DNA of 54,624 nucleotides from JAICKM01 sp035693165. GTDB lineage: Bacteria; Chloroflexota; Chloroflexia; QHBQ01; JAICKM01. The position numbers were made by a program, and so were the translations under genes. A model generated the notes under the pieces. That model was given only the letters and a program-made list of their open reading frames with translations. It had not been told where the DNA came from and ran no database searches. Shown piece by piece: positions 1 to 7,735 of this stretch (position 1 is its first letter; every line of letters begins with the position of its first letter). The stretch is taken from positions 1 through 54,624 of the forward strand of contig DASSGZ010000200.1 in the NCBI GenBank assembly GCA_035693165.1, in the 5' to 3' direction.

Positions 1-1044
1 CGTCTCCAGGTACGTGCGCACCTGATCGACCGAGACCTGCCACGTCGTGTTCGAGTAGTAGGGCCGGAACCCCAGTTCCTGGTTGATTTTCAGCATCGCC
101 GCGTTGGAGTCGGCGTTTTCGGTACGGATGTAGGCCACTTCAGGGCGTTCCCGCAGCAGCTTCTCCAGCATGGCCGCTTTCAGGCGGCGGCCCAGGCCCT
201 GGTTGCGATACTTCGGCCAGACAGCCGTGCCGCCCTGCCAGACCACCGCCGGCTGGCCGGGGTTCCAGGTGATCTCGGTGAACCCGGCCAGTTCGCCCGT
301 GGCGTTGTCGCGCAGGTACATCGTCCAGGGGATGCCGCCGCGCCCGATCTTCATGTCTTGCAACTGGCGCATCTGCTCCGGGGTCCAGCGGAAGTCTTCC
401 ACGTCCAGGTCGCCGCGCGGCGCCAGGTTCATGGCCTGGAACAGGGCGGCGATCTCCTCCAGGTGGGCCTCGGGATACGCGCCTTCCCACAGGCCCAGCG
501 TGAAGTTCGGGGCGTGCGTCTCGGCGCGCTCCTGCCACGCGCGCAGCATGGCGCGGTCCACGCCGGCCACGACAAGCTGGTTGATGTGCCCCACCAGCCC
601 GGCACTCGCGCCCAGCCGCGCCATAAAGGCGGCACCGCCCGGCTGATTACTGTTCGTGTTCACGATCAACAGCCGCCGCCCGGCCTGCGCCGCAGTGTCC
701 ACAATCGGGGCCAGCAGGCGCTTGCCCAATCCGTGGCGGCGCGCCTCCGGCAGCACCTCCATTTCGATCTGGGCGATATGCTGGTTCTCCTCGGTGCGCG
801 GCATGACCAGTATGCCATAGCCCAGGAGGGTGGTCCGATCGCCGGTCCAGGCGGCCCAGATGCGGATGTCGAAGACCGGGGGCATATGGCGGAAGATGGC
901 CGCGGTCTGCTCCAGCGGTCGCGGCGGGTCGGCGGGGAAGCGCTCGGCCTCGCTGCGCGTCATGAGCACATGCACGGCGGCGATTTCCGCGTCGGTAACG
1001 GCATGATGATCCAGCGGTTCGATGCGCACGGCGGTTGCGAGCAT
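1..1044 (-). CDS. Tandem GNAT-family N-acetyltransferase, 3'-truncated by the window edge
   Basis: The frame is open from ATG at 1044 to base 1, with no stop inside the window (348 codons). An AAAGGAG sits 5 nt before the ATG. There are two GNAT units. The first (about residues 1-180) has the acetyl-CoA loop 'EARRHGLGKRLL'; the second (about 190-348) has 'KYRNQGLGRRLKAAM' followed by 'RTENADSNAAMLKIN', a typical GNAT motif B. It should transfer an acetyl or acyl group from CoA to an unknown amine in the cytoplasm. The gene at 38881-39960 is a clear full-length paralogue with the same two-domain plan and almost the same C-terminal motifs. It lies 93 bp after the DUF4097 gene, with a hairpin between, so it may be read through from that operon. 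The family call is firm; the substrate cannot be read from sequence. Confidence 0.88.
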   Translation of the reverse strand, partial: MLATAVRIEPLDHHAVTDAEIAAVHVLMTRSEAERFPADPPRPLEQTAAIFRHMPPVFDIRIWAAWTGDRTTLLGYGILVMPRTEENQHIAQIEMEVLPEARRHGLGKRLLAPIVDTAAQAGRRLLIVNTNSNQPGGAAFMARLGASAGLVGHINQLVVAGVDRAMLRAWQERAETHAPNFTLGLWEGAYPEAHLEEIAALFQAMNLAPRGDLDVEDFRWTPEQMRQLQDMKIGRGGIPWTMYLRDNATGELAGFTEITWNPGQPAVVWQGGTAVWPKYRNQGLGRRLKAAMLEKLLRERPEVAYIRTENADSNAAMLKINQELGFRPYYSNTTWQVSVDQVRTYLET

Positions 1045-1081
1045 GGGGGACTCCTTTGCTACGTGGGGGTGGGGGCAACAG

Positions 1082-1105
1082 GGGGGCGCCCTACGGGGCG
1101 CCCCC
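1082..1105 (-). terminator. GC-rich hairpin between the DUF4097 and GNAT genes
   Basis: A perfect 10-bp stem (GGGGGCGCCC with its complement) closes a 4-nt loop just after the DUF4097 stop codon. No U-tract follows on the minus strand, so it may be an attenuator or RNA-stabilising hairpin rather than a full intrinsic terminator. Confidence 0.45.
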
Positions 1106-1137
1106 GATCCTCCCTGGTCGGGAGGGCGTGCCGGCGC

Positions 1138-2319
1138 TTACTGCGCCAGTTCGTTCAGCCGGCGCAGGCCCTCGTCCACCGACATCTCGCCGTTCTCGAT
1201 GGCGTCGAGGATCGTCATCTCCGCCGACTTGCGGGGGCCCGAACGGTCCTCGGCGTGCGCGTCGAGGCGCTGCGTCTGGCCCGGTTCCACCGCGCCGCCG
1301 TCGCCCTGCAGGGCGACCCGTGCCATGTCGGCTTCGTCGGACGTGAAGGGCCGTGTCTCGTCGCCCGCCGCCGCCTCCGGGGCAACCGATACTTCGGCCG
1401 TGGGCATATCGGCGGAGTAGCTGCCGTGGTACTCGGGGCCGGGGGTCAGAGTCAGGTCGCCGCTGGTCGTCCGCACGCGCACGATGACTTCGCCGCCGCC
1501 GTTGACATGCACAATGCGATGGCGCTTGTTGCGCTTCTCGATGTCATGCGGCAGGCCGCGGCTGCACGAGATGTCGCCGCTGACCGTCTGCAGCTCGACG
1601 CTGGCCCGGCGGTTCTCCGGCAGCACAAACTCCACATCGCCGCTGACCGTCTGGATCTCATAGTCCTCGGCGGGCAGCAGCGCGCCCAGAAACTGGACAT
1701 CGCCGCTGGCGCTCCCGGCGCTGAGCGCCGCCAGTTCGCTGTCCTGGATCGACAGGTCGCCGCTGGCGGTGCGCACGCCCAGCCGCCCGCGCAGTTCCTT
1801 GATCTCCACGTCGCCCGACGCGCTTTTGACCAGCACGTTGCCGCGGATCTCGTGCAGGCTGATGTCGCCGCTGGTGTTCTGCACGTAGAGCTTGCCCTGC
1901 ACCCGGTGCAGGCTCACATCGCCGTTGAAGGTGCGCACGGTGATGTCGCAGGTGTGGGGCACCTGCACCACCAGGTCGGCGCTGAAGCTCTTGCCCAGGT
2001 GGCGGAACATTTCGCGCATCTCGGCCAGGCCCTCGGCGAAATCGTCGAAATTCTCAAAATCCTCCCGGTGCCGGCGGGCGCGCCGCCGGGCCGCGCCGCC
2101 CAGGTCGAGCTTGATCTTCAGGTCGTTGCCGTGCTGTTCGACATCCAGCAACTCCTCCAGGCCCTCGGCGTCGCGCTTGTCGCGCGCCCCCACCTGGACG
2201 GCGCTACGTTCCCAGCCTTCGATGGCGATGTCGCCGTTCAGATGCTCGATCATGATGCGCGGCGTCTCCGTGCCGCTCAACTCGAATAACAGCCCATTCT
2301 CGTTCGTCGTCGGATTCAT
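1138..2319 (-). CDS. DUF4097-family beta-helix protein with C-terminal SHOCT-like hairpin
   Basis: 393 aa starting at MNPTTNENG, where AAAGGAG lies 6 nt upstream; a longer frame to 2400 has no such site. From about residue 110 it is built of repeated strands with the recurring pattern 'SGDV/SGDIS' (NGDVSL, SGDISL, SGDVEI, SGDLSI, SGDVQF, SGDVEF), the hallmark of DUF4097/putative-adhesin right-handed beta-helix proteins such as the C-terminal part of LiaX/YvlB. The last 30 residues (ILDAIENGEMSVDEGLRRLN) form a helical hairpin like those in the two upstream genes. No signal peptide or membrane segment is seen. In Firmicutes, relatives act in envelope-stress signalling (family knowledge); that role here is inferred. 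It is last in an operon with the DUF2089 regulator. Confidence 0.88.
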   Translation of the reverse strand: MNPTTNENGLLFELSGTETPRIMIEHLNGDIAIEGWERSAVQVGARDKRDAEGLEELLDVEQHGNDLKIKLDLGGAARRRARRHREDFENFDDFAEGLAEMREMFRHLGKSFSADLVVQVPHTCDITVRTFNGDVSLHRVQGKLYVQNTSGDISLHEIRGNVLVKSASGDVEIKELRGRLGVRTASGDLSIQDSELAALSAGSASGDVQFLGALLPAEDYEIQTVSGDVEFVLPENRRASVELQTVSGDISCSRGLPHDIEKRNKRHRIVHVNGGGEVIVRVRTTSGDLTLTPGPEYHGSYSADMPTAEVSVAPEAAAGDETRPFTSDEADMARVALQGDGGAVEPGQTQRLDAHAEDRSGPRKSAEMTILDAIENGEMSVDEGLRRLNELAQ

Positions 2320-2401
2320 GCCTGACTCCTTTGTGACGCCCCCGGTCGCACCGATGGGGCCGATGGTAATGGCGGATGTTGGTGAAATGGTCGCCCGCAT
2401 C

Positions 2402-3022
2402 TCAGTCGACGTAGATCTCGACGCGCGTGCCGGCCCCGTCTTCCGACCCCTGCTGCACGTCGATGATTTTGCCGACGGCGCCTTGCTGGATCGCCTCGGT
2501 GACGGCCTCGAAGTCGATGCCCGACTCCTCCGGAATGTAACGCCCGGCCAGCTTGAGGCCGAAGTTGACCAGGCCCACGGGCAGGTTCACGTTGACCATC
2601 GTGTGATTGGTGCCGGCGTCCGTCACCTTGATGCGGAAGAACCGGGCCCCACCGGTTGATTCCCGGACTTCGCTCTCCAGCGACTCGGTGTCGCGGCGAC
2701 CCCGGCGGCGTTCGCGGGCTTCGTCCCGCCCGCTGCGCCCGCTGCGCCCAAAAGCGAAGGCGAACGGGTCCATCGGCGGCATCGGCGGGGTGGGCGGGAG
2801 CGGCCCCGTCGGCGGGGTGGGCGGCGGCGGGCCGGGGCTGCCCCAGCCCCAGCCCCCGGCGTCCCAGCGGTTGCGCTCGGCCCGCGCGGCTTCCTGCGCC
2901 TGCGCGGCGCGCTCGCGGGCGGCCTGGGCCGTGTTCAGGGCGTTCAACAGCTTGGCGCCGTCCTCCGCGCTGATCTTCTTCTCCTCGATCATTTTCAAGA
3001 TGCGTAATTGTTCCTCGCTCAT
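2402..3022 (-). CDS. SHOCT-like hairpin protein with proline-rich linker
   Basis: 206 aa. Residues 1-30 (MSEEQLRILKMIEEKKISAE and onward) are the helical hairpin seen at the N-terminus of YvlB/LiaX-type proteins. A charged Ala/Arg segment follows, then a Gly/Pro stretch (about 57-85) and a basic patch. The C-terminal domain (about 120-206) contains 'FFRIKVTDAG' and 'VNVNLPVGLVNFGLKLA' and ends in 'VEIYVD'; it recurs in SHOCT-like proteins of unknown function. An AGGAG precedes the ATG. The gene lies 81 bp after the DUF2089 stop and 82 bp before the DUF4097 start, so a single transcript is likely. Cytoplasmic; no enzyme motif is seen. A partner of the neighbouring DUF4097 and DUF2089 proteins is plausible but unproven. 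Confidence 0.85.
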   Translation of the reverse strand: MSEEQLRILKMIEEKKISAEDGAKLLNALNTAQAARERAAQAQEAARAERNRWDAGGWGWGSPGPPPPTPPTGPLPPTPPMPPMDPFAFAFGRSGRSGRDEARERRRGRRDTESLESEVRESTGGARFFRIKVTDAGTNHTMVNVNLPVGLVNFGLKLAGRYIPEESGIDFEAVTEAIQQGAVGKIIDVQQGSEDGAGTRVEIYVD

Positions 3023-3103
3023 CGTTTTGCTCCTCTGCCGGGCGCAGCCGGCGTCTGCTGAATAGTGGATGGGTGATACCCGTCAAATGCGGCTGGGCCG
3101 CGC

Positions 3104-3580
3104 CTAACGAATGACCGTCGTGCCGGCGGCGTCTTCCTCACGGCCCCGCGCGGGGATGTCCTGGCCCTGCAGCAGGGCCAGCGCTTCCGCCGAGGTCAGC
3201 CGCCCCGCGCTCAACTCATCGAGGATCAGTTGGCGCTGCTCGCTGCTCATGGCGGCGAGGGTCACGGCCTGCGGGGCCGGGGCGGGTTCGGGCGCTTGCA
3301 GGCCGAAGCCCAGCGCGTCGATCACCTCGTCGAGCCGGGCTACCACGGTCGGATACGAAATCCCCAACTCTTCTTCCACGTCCTTGATTTTGCCGCGACA
3401 CTTGACGAAAATGGCGATAAACTGCTGCTGCTCGCGGGTCAGGTAATAAAACCGGCCCAGGCTGAACAGCCCTTCGAGCATCGTATGGCAGCGCCGGCAG
3501 CGTAGCCGCGTGACCGCCAGTTCATCGCCGCAGACCGGGCAGGTGCCCGGCACCGGGTAGAGGGCATTTTCCGGCCCCAT
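3104..3580 (-). CDS. DUF2089-family zinc-ribbon/HTH regulator
   Basis: 158 aa from MGPENALYP; GGAGG lies 9 nt upstream and the preceding ORF stops 2 nt before the ATG. Domains: a four-cysteine zinc ribbon (CPVC...CRRC, about residues 14-35), a middle region 'SLGRFYYLTREQQQFI' leading into an HTH of the sigma-70 region 4 style ('VEEELGISYPTVVARLDEVI', about 70-90), then a linker and a C-terminal hairpin (ILDELSAGRLTSAEALALLQ). This is the standard DUF2089 layout. It is predicted to bind DNA and sense a signal through the hairpin module, which also occurs in the two genes downstream. It probably controls its own operon from the promoter at 3845-3873; that is inference. Confidence 0.9.
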   Translation of the reverse strand: MGPENALYPVPGTCPVCGDELAVTRLRCRRCHTMLEGLFSLGRFYYLTREQQQFIAIFVKCRGKIKDVEEELGISYPTVVARLDEVIDALGFGLQAPEPAPAPQAVTLAAMSSEQRQLILDELSAGRLTSAEALALLQGQDIPARGREEDAAGTTVIR

Positions 3581-3582
3581 GC

Positions 3583-3774
3583 TTACAAACCTCCGTGCAG
3601 CACGAACCAGTCTTGCACCTGCTCGCGCCGGCGCTGGTATTCGCGCATGCATTTGGCCCGGTGGGCGATGCGCTCGACCCGGCCCTGCTGAGCGGCGCGC
3701 GGGGCAGCGCCCCATCCCTGTGTGCGGCGCGCGCGATGCACGCTGATGCGCCAGTTGGCGATGACCATATCCAT
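3583..3774 (-). CDS. Small basic protein, first gene of the DUF2089 operon
   Basis: 63 aa beginning MDMVIANWRISVHRARRTQG. A near-perfect GAAGGAGG sits 6 nt before the ATG, and the stop TAA is 2 nt from the DUF2089 start. It lies about 64 nt downstream of the predicted transcription start. It is rich in Arg and Gln with one Cys and has no membrane segment. No family is recognised. The ribosome-binding site and tight junction argue that it is translated, possibly to couple translation of the regulator. Confidence 0.6.
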   Translation of the reverse strand: MDMVIANWRISVHRARRTQGWGAAPRAAQQGRVERIAHRAKCMREYQRRREQVQDWFVLHGGL

Positions 3775-3844
3775 TGTGCGCCTCCTTCGCGGGACCGGTG
3801 GTTGCTTGCCCACCGGCTTAAGAATGTTTATCCGTTACTTGATT

Positions 3845-3873
3845 ATATTAACACCACTTGCAAGAAAAGTCAA
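3845..3873 (-). promoter_or_regulatory. Sigma-70 promoter of the DUF2089 operon
   Basis: Minus strand: -35 TTGACT (3873-3868), 17-bp spacer, -10 TAATAT (3850-3845), inside an AT-rich island. The expected start near 3838 leaves a leader of about 64 nt before the first ORF. Confidence 0.8.
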
Positions 3874-4263
3874 TACCTTTGCCCAACCAATTTAGTCATT
3901 TTGCCAAATTCGTTGAAAATCTCAAAGCCCGGATTAAAATAATTAAGCCCCCTGGTTGCCCACGGGGATTTTGCGGGAGGAGGCGCCGGTTTCCAATCGG
4001 CCCACTGCCTTGCCGCGGGGTAGGGGCTGGTTTGAAACCGGCCTCTCCGGCCTGCCGTAGATCCCGCCACCCAGCCGGCGATGTTTACCGGCCCGCTACC
4101 GTTGTTCACCGGGGCTGCAACCGGGTCTGGGTATGCTCTATCATTATAGAAAGCTGTGAGTAGCTTGCTGAGCCGGAGTCTTGTAAAATAGGATCCGGTG
4201 GCAGTGTTGTAGCCTGAGTGGGAAATGCGGCCCGGTCGCCGCGCTGAAACGTAAGGAGATCCT
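3874..4263. other. Intergenic region between divergent operons
   Basis: No gene is seen. It holds one GCCGG palindrome (4021-4046), a looser relative at about 3983-4005, and AT-rich DNA at 4135-4200 that probably carries the promoter for the 4264 gene (TAAAAT near 4193 without a good -35). Confidence 0.5.
4021..4046. repeat. GCCGG-type palindromic repeat, single copy
   Basis: The sequence TAGGGGCTGGTTTGAAACCG continues to GGCCTCT. This is the same palindrome as the four tandem copies at 15277-15485, with one or two changes. Confidence 0.6.
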
Positions 4264-5601
4264 ATGGGTTGGATAGCATTCCTGTTGCTGGTGCTGGGCA
4301 TTAGCGCGGTGGTGGGCCGGCACGTGGGCCGGTTCCAGGACGCCTGCACGGAGATGACCGGGATGATGGCCGGCATGACCATGGGCATGCTTAACGGCTT
4401 CGTGCTGGGCTATGCCGCGGCGGCGGCCACCGGCAACATGTTCTGGGGTAACGTCATCGGCATCGGCCTGGGGCTGACGCTGGGTGCCTACTACGGCCTC
4501 GGCGGCGGGTTGATGGGCGTGATGGACGGCGCCATGGGCGGGCTGATGGGCGGCTCAATGGGCGCCATGCTCGCCGTGATGGTCGCTGCGCCGGAGTGGG
4601 CGCAGATCGCCACCGGCGGCCTGCTCGGCCTCATCTATCTCGCGGGCATGGCGGGCCTGATCGTCCTCATCGAGCAGCGCGCGCCCCAGTACGCCGATCT
4701 GCACCGCCTCGCTCCGCTGTTTGCCCGCGGCGGCCCCGGCCCGGACGAGGACGACGCCGAGTTCGAGGGAACCGGCTCGCCGGTGGACGGCCCGGTGAAT
4801 TACTACGAGCTATTCGACATCCCCGTGCGCGCCTCTATCGACCGCATCGTGGCGGCGTACACGGCCTATGTGGCGAGCGCGGATGCCGGGGGGAAGACGC
4901 TGGCGCAAACCGCCCTGGGCACGCTGACCAACCCGGAAGCGCGAGCGCGCTATGACCGGGAGTTGGCCCTGGCCGCCGGGCTGGACGAGTGCTGCCCGCC
5001 GCCCCGCCGTTCGACGCCCGCGACCTCGCGCCCGCCCGTCGCCGCCGCGGCCCCCGCGACGGTGATCCACCCGCAGCCCGCGCCGGCCCGCCCCGCCGTC
5101 CGACCGCAGGCGCGCCCCGCTGCCGCCCCGGCACCTGCCTCTAAAGAGGCATCCTCCCCGGCCTTTAACTGGCGCATCGCCGTCGTAGTCGCGCCCATCC
5201 TGGTGGCCGCCGGGTTCGTCGTGTTGACCGGCAATCCGTTTGCCGCGCCGTCCGCCGCTGCCGGTCCCGGCCTGAGCGCGCTGCAGGCCCAGGCCGTGCC
5301 GGCCCCGGTCGGCCCCGACGGTGTGCAGACGCTGGATCTGGTGGTCAACGGCACGACGATGAGCTACAAGCCCAGCGTGATCCAGGTGAAGCAGGGCGTA
5401 CCGGTCCGCTTCAACCTGAGCGTGGAAGGCCGCGATCCGGGCTGCGGGCGCTTTGTGGGGCTGCGCGGGCTGGGCGAGCATGGCATTGCCACGCCCGGCG
5501 AGGTGACGGCGTTCCAGTTCACGCCGCAGCAAACCGGCCAGTTCGAGATCAATTGCAGCATGAACATGATGCGGCCCGGCTACCTGATCGTCACGCAGTA
5601 A
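4264..5601 (+). CDS. Membrane protein fusing a J-like domain and a cupredoxin domain
   Basis: 445 aa; AAGGAG precedes the ATG. Order of parts: an N-terminal hydrophobic segment, a Gly/Met-rich membrane region (about 25-135, several helices with GLMGGSMGAM-type patterns), then about 180-240 a DnaJ-like module ('YYELFDIPVRASIDRIVAAY ... NPEARARYDREL') lacking the HPD tripeptide. A Pro/Ala-rich linker (about 245-300), a further membrane helix (about 305-325) and a C-terminal cupredoxin-like domain (about 350-445) follow. The last carries 'VIQVKQGVPVRFNL', Gly-Cys-Gly and 'INCSMNMMRPG', so a Cys and Met residues could form a copper site. The cupredoxin part resembles metal-handling domains fused to efflux proteins. 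A role in copper handling at the membrane is inferred. The combination is unusual. Confidence 0.8.
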   Translation: MGWIAFLLLVLGISAVVGRHVGRFQDACTEMTGMMAGMTMGMLNGFVLGYAAAAATGNMFWGNVIGIGLGLTLGAYYGLGGGLMGVMDGAMGGLMGGSMGAMLAVMVAAPEWAQIATGGLLGLIYLAGMAGLIVLIEQRAPQYADLHRLAPLFARGGPGPDEDDAEFEGTGSPVDGPVNYYELFDIPVRASIDRIVAAYTAYVASADAGGKTLAQTALGTLTNPEARARYDRELALAAGLDECCPPPRRSTPATSRPPVAAAAPATVIHPQPAPARPAVRPQARPAAAPAPASKEASSPAFNWRIAVVVAPILVAAGFVVLTGNPFAAPSAAAGPGLSALQAQAVPAPVGPDGVQTLDLVVNGTTMSYKPSVIQVKQGVPVRFNLSVEGRDPGCGRFVGLRGLGEHGIATPGEVTAFQFTPQQTGQFEINCSMNMMRPGYLIVTQ

Positions 5602-5617
5602 TGTGTCACACCCACAT

Positions 5618-5693
5618 TGTCATTCTGAGCGGAGCGAAGAATCTCGGTCTCGTAGCGCGAAAGACGAGACTCTTCGATGCGCTCAGAGTGACA
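5618..5693. repeat. Dispersed 'CTGAGCG' inverted-repeat element, copy 1
   Basis: TGTCATTCTGAGCGGAGCGA at the left and an inverted CGCTCAGAGTGACA at the right bound a 76-bp palindromic element. Related copies occur at 32098-32258 and 40149-40225. Translated, it gives the familiar 'HSERSEES' string, so any reading frame through it is spurious. Confidence 0.85.
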
Positions 5694-5716
5694 AAAACCG
5701 TGGGATCGACTACTCG

Positions 5717-6661
5717 GTGAGGCGCGCGTCCGGGCGGCTGTTCGACGCCTACCTGGCGGTCGATTGGAGCGCCCGCAGCCTGCCCAGCCCCGCCACGCCC
5801 ACCCGCGACGCGCTCTGGGTGGGGGAAGCAACGATAGATGCGGAGGGACCAGCCCTCCGCATCGGCGCATCCTACTGGCGCACCCGGCACGCCTGCATCG
5901 CTCATGTGCGCGCCCGCCTGCTGGCCCACCTGGCGGCGGGGCGCCGGGTGCTGGTGGGGTTTGATTTCCCCTACGGCTACCCCGCCGGGTACGCGGCGGC
6001 GCTCGGTCTGCCGCCGCCCGCGCCGCCCTGGCGCCGCATCTGGGACGCGCTGGCCGCGCTGATCGTGGACGAGCCGGCGAACGCCAACAATCGCTTCACG
6101 GTGGCCGCCCGGCTGAACGCGCGTTGTGGCCCACCGGGATCCGGCCCGCTCTGGGGCTGCCCGCCCGCCGCCTGTGCACCCACCCTCGCCCCAACCAGCC
6201 CCGGCTATCCCTATGAAGTGGGGCTGGGGCACAGTCTGGCTCGCACCCGCCGGACCGAGGCGCGGGCGCCGGGCACCCAGCCCGCGTGGAAGCTGCTGGG
6301 GCAGGGCAGCGTGGGCGGCCAGGCGCTGCTGGGCATCCCCTACGTGCGCGCGCTGCGCGACGATCCGGTCCTGGCGCCCGCCAGCCGGGTCTGGCCCTTC
6401 GAGACCGGCTTCACCCCGGCGCCCACGCCACCGCATGCCCCGGCCATCGTCCACGCCGAGATCTGGCCGGGCATCGTGCCGGGACCGCTGGACCCCGCGA
6501 TCCCCATCCGCGACGAAGCCCAGGTGTGCGCGGTCGCCGGCTGGCTGGCGGCCCAGGATGCCGCGGGCACGCTGGGCGCTCTGTTCGCGCCGCCCCGCGG
6601 CCTCGCCGCCGCTGATCTCACAGTCTGTCAGGCGGAAGAGGGCTGGCTGCTCGGGGCGTAG
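5717..6661 (+). CDS. Conserved protein of unknown function with an RNase-H-fold-like N-terminus
   Basis: 314 aa from GTG 5717. The open frame extends back to 5603, but that part is the translated repeat element, so a start after it is preferred; no strong Shine-Dalgarno is present and the start is uncertain. Motifs: 'DAYLAVDWSAR' near the N-terminus, 'LVGFDFPYGYPAG', 'WKLLGQGSVGGQALLGIPYV' and 'HAEIWPGI'. An Asp in the first strand plus the later acidic positions recall the DUF429-like RNase-H fold. I recall relatives being auto-labelled as cobalamin or molybdopterin related, but nothing nearby supports either label. Cytoplasmic, monocistronic, followed by a palindrome at 6688-6712. Confidence 0.65.
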   Translation: MRRASGRLFDAYLAVDWSARSLPSPATPTRDALWVGEATIDAEGPALRIGASYWRTRHACIAHVRARLLAHLAAGRRVLVGFDFPYGYPAGYAAALGLPPPAPPWRRIWDALAALIVDEPANANNRFTVAARLNARCGPPGSGPLWGCPPAACAPTLAPTSPGYPYEVGLGHSLARTRRTEARAPGTQPAWKLLGQGSVGGQALLGIPYVRALRDDPVLAPASRVWPFETGFTPAPTPPHAPAIVHAEIWPGIVPGPLDPAIPIRDEAQVCAVAGWLAAQDAAGTLGALFAPPRGLAAADLTVCQAEEGWLLGA

Positions 6662-6687
6662 CAGGCCGCAACGCACGGATTGTGAAA

Positions 6688-6712
6688 AGGGGCCGGTTGC
6701 AACCCGGCCCCT
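6688..6712. repeat. GCCGG-type palindrome after the 5717 gene
   Basis: A 9-bp stem, AGGGGCCGG / CCGGCCCCT, with a 7-nt loop. It lies between convergent genes and may serve both as a transcript end. It belongs to the same repeat class as 15277-15485. Confidence 0.55.
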
Positions 6713-6754
6713 CCAACATCATGGCGCGTGCTAGACGCCCGGCGGCGGGAGCGA

Positions 6755-7426
6755 TCAGCGGCGCATTTCCTCGCCCGGTGTGATCACCAGGTACATTTGC
6801 TGCAGATACGTCCAGCGGCGCAGGAACGAACTCCAGGCGGTGTGATAGAAGCCGCCGTTGCCCACGTCCATCAGGTAGATGGTATTGGCATCGTAGCCGT
6901 AGGCCACCACGGTGTGCTCGTGGGGCACCAGCCGGAACGTTTCCCCCTGGTACGTGCGTGTGTAGATCGGGCGCGCCGCCTGGCCGGAGGTAAACCAGAC
7001 CACGACGGGGTGCCCGGCGCGGAGTTCAGCTTTGAGCCGGTTCACATCGCCATAATACACGGTCGCGTCATAGCCGCGGCGTTCGAGCACGGGCACCAGC
7101 GGCTCGGCGTAGATGCCGTAATTCGTGATCCCGCCGAAGGGCATGTTAATATCGCCCCGGAAGCCCTTATGCGGGTTGGGGCTGAGCGGCACCTCGCGGA
7201 TGAAATCACGTTGCGACACCAGGTTGCCCCAGTAGAGCGTGACCGCGGCGGCGGCGGTGTATTCGCAGCTCAGGCTGTACCACTGGCGCACCGATGGGAA
7301 ATCGGGGATGACGACGCGCGATCCCGCGGCGCCCGCCTGGGTGGGGGCGAGGAGCGTGGCCGCGAGAACCAGCACCGCAGGGAACAACCGTTTCCAGGTA
7401 CTAGACTTTCGACTCCTGGCACTCAT
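6755..7426 (-). CDS. Secreted C39-like (papain-fold) cysteine peptidase
   Basis: 223 aa. A Sec signal peptide (basic N-terminus, hydrophobic 'LFPAVLVLAATLLA', small residues before about residue 35) is followed by one peptidase C39_2-type domain. The candidate catalytic Cys is in 'WYSLSCEYTAAAAV' (about 54). His is in 'PHEHTVVAYGYD' and Asp in 'YLMDVGNG'; a Gln-Trp pair before the Cys could supply the oxyanion hole. GAGGTG lies 4 nt upstream of the ATG. It is expected to act outside the membrane on a peptide or on cell-wall material; the substrate is unknown. It is monocistronic and the protein ends shortly after the domain. Confidence 0.85.
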   Translation of the reverse strand: MSARSRKSSTWKRLFPAVLVLAATLLAPTQAGAAGSRVVIPDFPSVRQWYSLSCEYTAAAAVTLYWGNLVSQRDFIREVPLSPNPHKGFRGDINMPFGGITNYGIYAEPLVPVLERRGYDATVYYGDVNRLKAELRAGHPVVVWFTSGQAARPIYTRTYQGETFRLVPHEHTVVAYGYDANTIYLMDVGNGGFYHTAWSSFLRRWTYLQQMYLVITPGEEMRR

Positions 7427-7735
7427 GGAACACCTCGTATATTGGCATACCGCCGGGCAAAGGCGCTGCTAGCGGCAAGGTCGCTACCATGCTCGCCATA
7501 AGGTGGCGTATGCGGTGGCGTGTAACCCGGTCGCCGGTGCCCGCCGGGTTCACATGCGGATCCTGGAAGTGTGGACCATCGCGCCGCCGGCCTACGCGGA
7601 CAGCCGGGCGCCCTACAGGTAATGCTTCTACTAACAGCGACTTTCGTGCCATTGGCTTCTTCAGCGGGGCTGTCCGCGGCGCGGCCCGCTTCTTGCTTTT
7701 ACAAACGGCGAACTCACCCATGGAGGATCTCGCGT
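7427..7735. other. Gene-free interval between divergent genes
   Basis: No convincing ORF, promoter or structured RNA is seen. A short imperfect direct repeat (GGTGGCGTATGC / GGTGGCGTGTAA, about 7503-7530) is the only pattern noticed. Confidence 0.4.

Noticed and set aside
358..2289. Long plus-strand reading frame opposite the GNAT and DUF4097 genes
   Set aside because: High-GC antisense shadow; it has no ribosome site and the minus-strand genes have full family motifs.
5603..5716. N-terminal extension of the 5717 gene
   Set aside because: These codons are the translated CTGAGCG repeat (HSERSEES string), not gene sequence.
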